Source: UMGS755 sp045132895 (GTDB taxonomy: Bacteria > Bacillota > Clostridia > UBA1381 > UBA9506). From it: a stretch of 5,036 nucleotides of DNA. The notes under the pieces are model-generated. The model searched no databases, was not told the origin of the DNA, and saw nothing but the letters and a program-made list of their open reading frames with translations. Position numbers and translations under genes: made by a program. The DNA lies in assembly GCA_045132895.1 (NCBI GenBank), contig JBGUTC010000061.1, positions 1 to 5,036 on the forward strand. Direction: 5' to 3'. Shown in pieces: positions 1-5,036 of this stretch; the first letter of the stretch is position 1, and each line of letters begins with the position of its first letter.

Positions 1-42
1 AGGCACGCAAGGTGAAGCAAAAATTTAAAAGATGAGTAAATT

Positions 43-119
<77 letters not shown>

Positions 120-140
120 GTCTTTCTGCCGACTTGAGAT

Positions 141-169
141 ATTATAGCACAAGTTTGAGCCCGTGTCAA
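141..169 (-). promoter_or_regulatory. Consensus sigma-A promoter P1 of tRNA-Ile
   Basis: On the minus strand TTGACA (169-164) is followed by a 17-bp spacer and TATAAT (146-141), matching both hexamers and the optimal spacing. Transcription should start near 134, leaving a leader of about 15 nt before the tRNA 5' end at 119. This is the proximal of two such promoters. Confidence 0.9.
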
Positions 170-221
170 CATTTATTTTTATTTTTTAAGGATCAATGTT
201 CTCTCTCGAGATAGCCATATT

Positions 222-250
222 ATTATAACGCAGAAAAATTGGTTTGTCAA
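222..250 (-). promoter_or_regulatory. Consensus sigma-A promoter P2, upstream of tRNA-Ile
   Basis: On the minus strand TTGACA (250-245), a 17-bp spacer and TATAAT (227-222) form a second perfect consensus promoter, exactly 81 bp upstream of P1 and in the same direction. Transcription would start near 215 and run through P1 into the tRNA. I see no open reading frame with a ribosome binding site in the roughly 95-bp leader, so its target is most likely the same stable RNA transcript. Tandem promoters are known upstream of stable RNA operons in Firmicutes. Confidence 0.8.
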
Positions 251-303
251 GTGTTTTTTATAATTTTTCTCAACTTTTTTAAAAATATACCTATTCCCCT
301 TGG

Positions 304-332
304 TTGACAAGGCTTTTTGTTTGTGTTACCCT
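304..332 (+). promoter_or_regulatory. Probable promoter of the small plus-strand gene
   Basis: TTGACA (304-309) is followed by a 17-bp spacer and TACCCT (327-332). TG at 324-325 gives an extended -10 (TGnTACCCT). The -35 is perfect; the -10 matches only at the key T, A and final T. The predicted start near 339 falls on the ribosome binding site of the next gene, which would leave almost no leader. This makes the assignment less certain. A lone TATAAT at 259-264 is an alternative -10 but has no recognisable -35. Confidence 0.5.
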
Positions 333-339
333 TATGTCA
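305..339. repeat. Imperfect inverted repeat across the plus-strand promoter
   Basis: TGACA-AGG (305-312) is mirrored by CCT-TA-TGTCA (330-339), giving 8 complementary bases with a 2-nt insertion in the right arm. The arms cover the -35 and run from the -10 to the predicted start, so the repeat brackets the promoter. It could be an operator for a dimeric regulator, but a repeat this short could also arise by chance. Confidence 0.25.
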
Positions 340-345
340 GGTGAT
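339..345 (+). promoter_or_regulatory. Ribosome binding site fixing the small gene's start
   Basis: AGGTGAT matches the complement of the 16S rRNA tail (AAGGAGGTGAT) and ends 3 nt before ATG 349 and 6 nt before ATG 352. It supports a start at one of these two codons rather than the in-frame TTG at 304, which is part of the -35 box. Confidence 0.65.
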
Positions 346-348
346 AGT

Positions 349-600
349 ATGATGCAGAATCCGTTACAATTTTACGATCCCGATCTTGACTTTTATTTTA
401 TTGTTAAGGTCACCGTATCCGGTGAAACTTTTTATGCTTACAACTACCGGACGCTGGTCCGGAGCATTCATAGCGCCAGAACCTTTGACACGCGTCGCGC
501 CGCCCGGCGGTGCATCCGGCAGGGTAGATTTCCGGATAGCGAAATGATTAAAGTGCCCCGTCTTTATGGCAGGGCAGAAACAGGCAAAACGGCAGACTAG
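349..600 (+). CDS. Small hypothetical protein, 83 aa
   Basis: I do not recognise a named family. The start was set at ATG 349 because AGGTGAT lies just upstream; ATG 352 is equally possible. The protein is soluble, with no signal peptide or membrane segment. An aromatic, acidic N-terminus (FYDPDLDFYF, 8-17) leads into a likely beta-hairpin (about 17-33, FIVKVTVSGETFYAYN). A basic helix follows (about 45-59, TFDTRRAARRCIRQG), then a short strand (MIKVP, 66-70) and a polar tail. There are 11 arginines, most of them in the second half. The beta-hairpin, helix and strand order resembles many small uncharacterised Firmicutes proteins, but this is only a pattern impression. The gene has its own probable promoter, is divergent from the tRNA, and ends inside a terminator hairpin. 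This organisation supports a real, independently transcribed gene. Function is unknown. Confidence 0.65.
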   Translation: MMQNPLQFYDPDLDFYFIVKVTVSGETFYAYNYRTLVRSIHSARTFDTRRAARRCIRQGRFPDSEMIKVPRLYGRAETGKTAD

Positions 601-629
601 GGAAAATTCCCGGCTGCCGTTATTTTTTT
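588..629 (+). terminator. Rho-independent terminator between converging genes
   Basis: AACGGCAG (588-595) pairs perfectly with CTGCCGTT (614-621). Inside it, a second hairpin GGGA-AAAT-TCCC (600-611) can form. On the plus strand the stem is followed by a near-continuous T run (TATTTTTTT, to 629), which is typical of an intrinsic terminator. On the minus strand the stem is followed by only about four T, so it may also end the prmC operon, less efficiently. The stem overlaps the last codons of the small gene and the prmC stop codon. Confidence 0.85.
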
Positions 630-1468
630 ACAGCGTATACAACCCGTCGGATACCAGCTAAATCACAACATAACCCCGTCGATTCAAACCGGTTGGTCTC
701 TTCTAAAAGGTGTTGCACGATTTCTGCCTGATCGTGTCCCACTTCCAGGGCAAACAACCCACCGGAGCGCAAAAGGTCGGCGCCCAGAGTTGCCAGATGG
801 CGATAAAAGTCCAGACCGTCGGCGCCACCATCTAATGCGGTTTTCGGTTCATACTCTTTTACATCCCGCTCCAGACCTTCCACGACCGCCGTGGGGATAT
901 AGGGCGGGTTAGACACCACGCAATCGTAGGTTTTCTCCGCGCTCAGCCGGAAAACATCCTGCTCGATGACCTGCACTCTGTTTGAAACACCGTTTTTCTC
1001 TGCATTATTCCGGGCAACGGCGACACAGGTTTTGCTGATATCCACTGCCGTTACAAAACTGTTCTTTAAATAGTAGGCAAGGCTGACGGCGATTGCGCCG
1101 GAGCCGGTACATAAATCCAGAATGCCGGGATTTTCTTCCGATTTCAGTTTTTCAATGACATATTCCACCAGCGTTTCCGTATCCGGCCGGGGAATCAAGA
1201 CGCCGGGCTCCACGGAAAAGGTCAGGGACATAAATTCCCGCATACCGGTCAGGTATGCCACGGGTTCATGCTCCCGGCGGCGTTGCAAGAGCCCACGAAA
1301 GGCACGCTCTGCCTCTTCGGGAACTTCTTCGTTTCGGTGAACTGCCAAAAACAGGCGGTCTTTTCCCATGACATGGGCAAGGAGTACCTCACAATCCAGC
1401 CGGGCTGATGAAATGCCGGCCGTTGTCAACACACCGGTTGCCTCCAAAAGCAATGCACCGATTACCAC
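620..1468 (-). CDS. prmC: Peptide chain release factor N5-glutamine methyltransferase PrmC (HemK)
   Basis: PrmC transfers a methyl group from S-adenosylmethionine to the glutamine of the GGQ motif in release factors RF1 and RF2, in the cytoplasm, improving translation termination. The 282 residues match the usual family length. The N-terminal release-factor-binding helical domain covers about 1-85 and includes EPVAYLTGMREF (68-79). PGVLIPRPDTETLVE follows (88-102), then SAM motif I DLCTGSG (118-124), the acidic end of the next strand AVDIS (141-145), and the catalytic NPPY (187-190) that binds the glutamine amide. The family signature RDVKEYEP...ALDGG lies at 201-215. The start is GTG at 1468, supported by GGAGG 7 nt upstream. 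It overlaps the stop of the DUF1385 gene by 7 bp, which suggests translational coupling. It is the last gene of the operon; prfA, often adjacent in Firmicutes, is not here. Confidence 0.97.
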   Translation of the reverse strand: MVIGALLLEATGVLTTAGISSARLDCEVLLAHVMGKDRLFLAVHRNEEVPEEAERAFRGLLQRRREHEPVAYLTGMREFMSLTFSVEPGVLIPRPDTETLVEYVIEKLKSEENPGILDLCTGSGAIAVSLAYYLKNSFVTAVDISKTCVAVARNNAEKNGVSNRVQVIEQDVFRLSAEKTYDCVVSNPPYIPTAVVEGLERDVKEYEPKTALDGGADGLDFYRHLATLGADLLRSGGLFALEVGHDQAEIVQHLLEETNRFESTGLCCDLAGIRRVVYAVKK

Positions 1469-2421
1469 TTGTCGTCCTCCCGGTTGCCGGTTAACACGGC
1501 ATTTAATGAAGCAATGGCAACTTCAAGTTGACTGTCATCCGGCTCACGGGTGGTAATTTTCTGCAGCCACATACCGGGCAGGCTGACGATGCTCATGATT
1601 TTGCACTTGCTTCGTCCTGCCAGTTTAATCACCTCATAGGAGAGACCGGCAACCACAGGCAGAAGCAGCAATCTCAGGCCCAGACGGGCGATGATGTGGT
1701 CCACTGTGATAAAGGAAAATAAGATAATACTGATAACCATAACAATTAACAGAAAACTTGTACCGCAGCGGGGATGTAGGCGGGAGAATTTTCTGGCGTT
1801 TTCCACGGTTAATTCTTCGCCGCTTTCATAGCAGAAAATGGTTTTGTGCTCTGCGCCATGGTATTCAAAAACCCGACGGATATCTTTCATTTGAGAAACC
1901 AGGATAATATAAATCAGGAAAATCAGAATGCGAACAATACCCTCTGTCAGGGTTGCCACAATATTATTGGGGAAAAATCCTCTGACAAAGTCCACAATAA
2001 CGCCGGGCAGGAGCATGAAAAGACCCACGCCCATAACCAGAGCCAGCGCAACAGAACCGTAAATTGCTGCGTCCTTTAATTTACTTTCCTTAGCTTCAGC
2101 CGCCTTTCGCTCTTCTTCGGACATTGCTTCTTTCTTTTCTTTATATTCATCTTCTTCAATGTCAAAGAACTCCGCGGAGAACATCAGTGCTTTCGTGCCC
2201 TGAATCAGGGATTCAACAAAATTGACCACACCACGGATAATCGGCAGCTTTAAAAATTTATATTTCTGCAGAATGGATGCCACCGGTTTTTTATCAATGA
2301 TAATTTCGCCGTCGGGCTTTCTGACGGCAACGGCAGACTCTTTCGGTCCGCGCATCATAACCCCTTCAATAACTGCCTGACCACCAATGCTGGTCATATG
2401 GCATTGCTTTTTCTCACTCAT
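1462..2421 (-). CDS. DUF1385 family membrane protein (YqhQ-like, predicted metal-dependent)
   Basis: The 319-residue protein carries the DUF1385 signatures. GGQAVIEGVMMRGP (13-26) is near the N-terminus, LPIIRGVVNFVESL (59-72) follows, and the His-rich FEYHGAEHKTIFCYE (185-199) and SRLHPRCGTSF (213-223) are in the middle. LPGMWLQKITTREP (281-294) is near the C-terminus. Conserved His, Glu and Cys residues are why the family is described as predicted metal-dependent; its biochemical role is not established. Hydrophobic segments at about 119-146, 161-177, 222-240 and 247-263 indicate an integral membrane protein. A strongly charged Glu/Lys stretch at about 86-117 precedes the first, probably a cytosolic helix. 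AAGGA lies 7 nt before ATG 2421. The gene follows the GDSL hydrolase after 30 bp and overlaps prmC, a pairing common in Clostridia. Codon 9 is a second Met but has no better ribosome binding site. Confidence 0.95.
   Translation of the reverse strand: MSEKKQCHMTSIGGQAVIEGVMMRGPKESAVAVRKPDGEIIIDKKPVASILQKYKFLKLPIIRGVVNFVESLIQGTKALMFSAEFFDIEEDEYKEKKEAMSEEERKAAEAKESKLKDAAIYGSVALALVMGVGLFMLLPGVIVDFVRGFFPNNIVATLTEGIVRILIFLIYIILVSQMKDIRRVFEYHGAEHKTIFCYESGEELTVENARKFSRLHPRCGTSFLLIVMVISIILFSFITVDHIIARLGLRLLLLPVVAGLSYEVIKLAGRSKCKIMSIVSLPGMWLQKITTREPDDSQLEVAIASLNAVLTGNREDDKW
1476..1480 (-). promoter_or_regulatory. prmC ribosome binding site inside the DUF1385 gene
   Basis: GGAGG on the minus strand lies 7 nt before GTG 1468 and within the last codons of the upstream gene. 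The local string GTGGTAA contains both the prmC start (GTG) and the upstream stop (TAA), so ribosomes finishing DUF1385 can restart on prmC. Confidence 0.8.
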
Positions 2422-2451
2422 AGTCTGTTCCTTTCTGGTTCATTCCGTTTA

Positions 2452-3093
2452 TTATAATGATAGGTTTAATAAGCCTTCCGCCACCACGTCAGCTAAAATG
2501 ACGTGGCCTTTGTCACCGGGGTGGAGACCGTCCGGTACCAATTCGCCGTCAAAGGGATCCAGCGGATTGATGGAAAACAGATCAATCACGGGAATGTCCC
2601 GTTTCCGACAGATGGTGCGAATGGCTTCCGCATAGTCAGCTAAAATTTTACCGTCAGGCTCTGACGGCTCCTGTTCTGTCACTCTGTGAAGCGGTGTCAT
2701 AAACACAATCGCCGCTTCCGGAAAATCCCTTTTCAGTTTACTGATTAAGGAGTTCACAGCACCGCAGAAAGTATAAATATCCTCGCTGTCCACCGTTCCA
2801 AAGGGCGCATCTCCGTGCCCAAAGTCATTGGTGCCGCCAAAGACAACCACAGTGTCTGCTTTTCTGTCCATAATTTCTGCCCGCAGTTCAAACGTTAAGT
2901 CACATCGCGGACTCTCCCTGAAGGGAACGAGCTGACGAGCCAATCGACTGCCGCTGACTCCGTAATTATAGGCAAACTCTAAGCCATACTTTGCTTTGAT
3001 TAACTGATGAAACGTTTTTTCAGGAGCAGATGTACCGCTGCCTTCTGTAATACTGTCTCCTAAAAAATTTATGACTAAGCCTTGTAAATCCAT
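2452..3093 (-). CDS. SGNH/GDSL-family hydrolase, cytosolic
   Basis: The 213-residue protein has the order and spacing of SGNH hydrolase blocks. Block I is GDSITEG (12-18) with nucleophile Ser14. Block II is NYGVSGSR (43-50) with the oxyanion-hole Gly. Block III is GGTND (86-90) with Asn89, and block V is DGLHP (188-192) with Asp188 and His191. All four family residues are present, so it should be active as an esterase or acyl hydrolase. The length is typical of a stand-alone domain. There is no signal peptide or membrane segment, so the substrate should be intracellular. The start at ATG 3093 is fixed by AGGAGG (3104-3099 on the minus strand) 5 nt upstream, which itself overlaps the TAG stop of the acyltransferase gene. 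Position between an acyltransferase and a housekeeping gene pair suggests hydrolysis of an acyl ester made or imported by this operon; this is inference, and the substrate cannot be read from sequence. Confidence 0.93.
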   Translation of the reverse strand: MDLQGLVINFLGDSITEGSGTSAPEKTFHQLIKAKYGLEFAYNYGVSGSRLARQLVPFRESPRCDLTFELRAEIMDRKADTVVVFGGTNDFGHGDAPFGTVDSEDIYTFCGAVNSLISKLKRDFPEAAIVFMTPLHRVTEQEPSEPDGKILADYAEAIRTICRKRDIPVIDLFSINPLDPFDGELVPDGLHPGDKGHVILADVVAEGLLNLSL

Positions 3094-3102
3094 TGTTTCC
3101 TC

Positions 3103-3939
3103 CTAATAATATATTTGTTTTTTATCAATCACACCCAGGGCTTTGTAAAACTCTCTGCCGGAAAGACCGGCTGCTTTTACTTTTTCTGCAAAAGAAGAAG
3201 TGGGGTGCCAGTTTTGCAGTTCTGCCCGGGACTTCATTCTGAATCGGTACATAAACTTAAAAATATCATCACTTTTTTCTTTCTTTAACAGATGAAACAG
3301 CTTCCTGAACTGAATAATGTTGGCATGCTCCGGTAAAAAGTCATCTAAGGAATCATCCAAAAGCCAGGAATAACAAGAAAAATAACGAAATGTAAAATCT
3401 GGAAAATGTACTTTGAAAAAGGCTTCTGCCTCTTTCATTTCCTGTTGCAAAAGGTCGATATCCAGTTTCCCCTTTCCCGGGATGTGAATATCTACCACCG
3501 GTTCCCCCTTTTGTATGCCCAGATCATCAGCGTCTACGACCGCCTTTGACATCTCAAAGAAATATCGCTTAAACCGAAATAACTTTTTATTCAGAATCAA
3601 CAGCATCCAGTTCACCAAATCCGGTTCAAGTCCCAATTTTCCGGTCCCCTCAATGCAACGTTCCGCATTGACAACTATGTCGCTCATAATGCCGGAAAAC
3701 ATGGCTTCGGGAATATTATGTTCTTGATGCCAGGCCAATAATTCTTCATGGAAAAACAGACAGTAAACCAACATCGTTTGATGGGTCATGGTCTGTCTGA
3801 CCGTTTCAAATTCTTCAATGCATAAAACCGGCAGTTCTGGTTCCTTTTCCAGCAACTCAACGAAAGCCGCTTCGTGCTCCTCTGCAAAGGGAAGCCTGTA
3901 AAACCACGCCATTGCAATTTCTTTTACGCTTTTCCCCAT
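3103..3939 (-). CDS. GNAT-like acyltransferase domain protein (NAT_N / GNAT_C type)
   Basis: The 278-residue cytosolic protein resembles the Firmicutes family annotated as acyltransferase domain-containing protein, with an N-terminal NAT_N-like helical region (about 1-115) and a GNAT-like C-terminal domain (about 120-218). The clearest hallmarks are VDIHIPGKGKL (149-159), AEAFFKVHFPDF (171-182), FSCYSWLLD (187-195) and ANIIQFRKLF (206-215). I recognise it from these motifs without a search. The family is presumed to transfer an acyl group from acyl-CoA or another donor; the acceptor is not known. The last 60 residues (219-278) are basic and end in KKQIYY. The start at ATG 3939 has GAGGGA 8 nt upstream; Met10 has only a weak site. 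It follows the NagA-like gene by 20 bp and precedes the GDSL gene by 9 bp, so the three are almost surely cotranscribed. Confidence 0.85.
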   Translation of the reverse strand: MGKSVKEIAMAWFYRLPFAEEHEAAFVELLEKEPELPVLCIEEFETVRQTMTHQTMLVYCLFFHEELLAWHQEHNIPEAMFSGIMSDIVVNAERCIEGTGKLGLEPDLVNWMLLILNKKLFRFKRYFFEMSKAVVDADDLGIQKGEPVVDIHIPGKGKLDIDLLQQEMKEAEAFFKVHFPDFTFRYFSCYSWLLDDSLDDFLPEHANIIQFRKLFHLLKKEKSDDIFKFMYRFRMKSRAELQNWHPTSSFAEKVKAAGLSGREFYKALGVIDKKQIYY

Positions 3940-3959
3940 CGGAATCGTCCCTCACTGAC

Positions 3960-5036
3960 TCAAAATTTACAAAGTTCACCGCCCAGCATCACGTTTTGAA
4001 CATTGAACCGGTCATCCACAAAGACAAGGTCTGCCCGCTTGCCGGGCTCAATCGTTCCGATTTCATTCTCCATTCCCAGGGCTCTTGCCGGATTCCGGGA
4101 TGCCAGTAAGAATGCCTGGACAATACCACAGTTTGTATGGGTCATGATGTTCCGGCACGCCTGATCCAACGTCAGCCGGCTGCCGGAAAGTCTGCCTTTA
4201 TCATCAAAATTCAAATCCGGAACATCTTTCATATCCTCCGGCGCCTGACAGGTTTCCGGTGTACCATCTGTAATGAGGATGACCCGATGAATCCCTTTAT
4301 TTTCCAGCAAAAGTCTCTGCATTGGGGCACTGACATGAATAGCGCAGGAGTCGCAGATTAATTCAGCATACATATCCGGGTCACTGAGACAATATTCATC
4401 CGGACCAAACGCCCTGGTTCCCGGGGTTACGGGACGCTGACCGGTGGCACAACCAAAATGAGTTTCTATCGTCGGCTTATAAGCGCCTAAAGCCCAGACT
4501 TCTTCCGGCGCTGCCTCGGAGTGCCCCATAGAAAAGCGGACTTCGGGGTTCACCCGTCTTGCATATTGCATAAAATCTTTAAGGCCTTCCCGCTCCGGCG
4601 CTACAACCCAGACTTTCACAACGCTCCCCGCCTCATCCACCAAAGGCTTATACGCCTCTTCGGCAATCGGACCTTTCCAGGGGTTTAACTCTTTAAAGGC
4701 ACCATAGTTCGGATTTAAATATGGTCCTTCGGCATAAATGCCCTTTACGTTCGGCACCTTTCCGCTACCCATCACCGTTTTAATCTCACGGATTGCCCTC
4801 AGGAATTTTTCAAATGGAAAGCTATAACTCGGCGTGGCCAGCAGGGTGGTTGTCCCGTGCTTTAAAAAGAATTTCGCCGCTTGTTCCGTTTCAAAGCAAG
4901 TCGAAAAGCCATTGCCTCCATGGACGTGAATATCTACGAAGCCGGGGCCCACATAGGCTCCTTCAGCGTCAATTATCTCAGCGCCTTCCGGAACTACGCC
5001 GTCTTTCTCCGGCATGATGCCAAGAATTTTTCCGTC
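3960..5036 (-). CDS. NagA-like N-acetylglucosamine-6-phosphate deacetylase (5' end outside window)
   Basis: This is an amidohydrolase-superfamily TIM-barrel enzyme most like NagA, which removes acetate from GlcNAc-6-phosphate. The frame stays open to 5036 (DGKILGI before ATG 5013-5015), matching the usual NagA N-terminus, so that ATG is internal and the true start lies outside. Numbering from that Met, visible motifs are PGFVDIHVHGG (24-34, metal ligands H30 and H32), AEGPYLNP (95-102, metal Glu96), GHSEA (164-168, His165), TH (185-186, metal His186), ICDSCAIHVSA (220-230, His227), ITDG (248-251, catalytic Asp250) and the C-terminal NPARALG...GTIEPGKRADLV (308-331). Two departures stand out. 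GAF replaces the GTH seen in the E. coli enzyme, and FGCATG follows TH where NagA has YNAM. Substrate specificity may therefore differ. It is the first visible gene of the operon. About 20 or more N-terminal residues are probably missing. Confidence 0.9.
   Translation of the reverse strand, partial: DGKILGIMPEKDGVVPEGAEIIDAEGAYVGPGFVDIHVHGGNGFSTCFETEQAAKFFLKHGTTTLLATPSYSFPFEKFLRAIREIKTVMGSGKVPNVKGIYAEGPYLNPNYGAFKELNPWKGPIAEEAYKPLVDEAGSVVKVWVVAPEREGLKDFMQYARRVNPEVRFSMGHSEAAPEEVWALGAYKPTIETHFGCATGQRPVTPGTRAFGPDEYCLSDPDMYAELICDSCAIHVSAPMQRLLLENKGIHRVILITDGTPETCQAPEDMKDVPDLNFDDKGRLSGSRLTLDQACRNIMTHTNCGIVQAFLLASRNPARALGMENEIGTIEPGKRADLVFVDDRFNVQNVMLGGELCKF

Noticed and set aside
204..211. Palindrome TCTCGAGA between the two tRNA promoters as an operator
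   Set aside because: Only 8 bp, with no extension of symmetry and no second copy nearby.
304..348. Longer version of the small plus-strand gene starting at TTG 304
   Set aside because: The TTG is the start of a TTGACA -35 box, no ribosome binding site precedes it, and AGGTGAT stands just before ATG 349.
2451..2456. TATAAT on the minus strand before the DUF1385 gene as a separate promoter
   Set aside because: The hexamer at the -35 distance is GGAAGG, far from consensus, and the TATAAT overlaps the stop codon of the upstream gene; the short gap fits cotranscription.
3912..4361. Open frames on the plus strand opposite the acyltransferase and NagA-like genes
   Set aside because: They lie antisense to well-supported genes, lack ribosome binding sites and show no recognisable protein pattern.
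5013..5015. ATG as the start of the NagA-like gene
   Set aside because: The frame remains open upstream with NagA-like residues (DGKILGI), and the N-terminal strand of the family would be missing.

Overview
The window looks like chromosomal DNA of a Gram-positive anaerobe, probably a gut-type Clostridia member. The evidence is strong AGGAGG-type ribosome binding sites, consensus sigma-A promoters in AT-rich spacers, a DUF1385 (YqhQ-type) gene joined to prmC, and a NagA-like deacetylase next to a NAT_N/GNAT_C-type acyltransferase. The class is inferred from gene families only, and I cannot name a genus.

Layout. On the minus strand, 43-119 is a tRNA-Ile(GAT) gene with encoded CCA, read leftward out of the window. 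Two tandem TTGACA-N17-TATAAT promoters (141-169 and 222-250) lie upstream of it. On the plus strand, 349-600 encodes an 83-residue protein of unknown function with its own probable promoter at 304-332. A hairpin followed by a T run at 588-629 closes this gene and overlaps the stop codon of the converging minus-strand operon. From 620 to the right edge there is one closely spaced minus-strand gene series, in transcription order: a NagA-like amidohydrolase (5' end outside the window), a GNAT-like acyltransferase, a cytosolic SGNH/GDSL hydrolase, a DUF1385 membrane protein and prmC. Gaps are 20, 9 and 30 bp, followed by a 7-bp overlap, and no terminator is visible between the genes. No promoter for the series is visible, so it is probably upstream of the right edge.

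How the genes may work together. The first three genes encode a predicted N-deacylase, an acyl-group transferase and an ester hydrolase. This suggests handling of acyl groups on a sugar or a similar small molecule in the cytoplasm; the substrate is unknown. The NagA-like protein keeps metal and catalytic residues but lacks the usual THxxNAM loop, so a substrate other than GlcNAc-6-phosphate is possible. The last two genes are housekeeping-type: PrmC methylates peptide release factors, and DUF1385 commonly accompanies it. prfA, often next to prmC, is absent here because the operon stops after prmC.

I see no mobile element, CRISPR array or phage gene. The most notable points are the deacylase/acyltransferase/esterase trio with a divergent NagA loop, the twin consensus promoters of the tRNA, and the small independent orphan gene.
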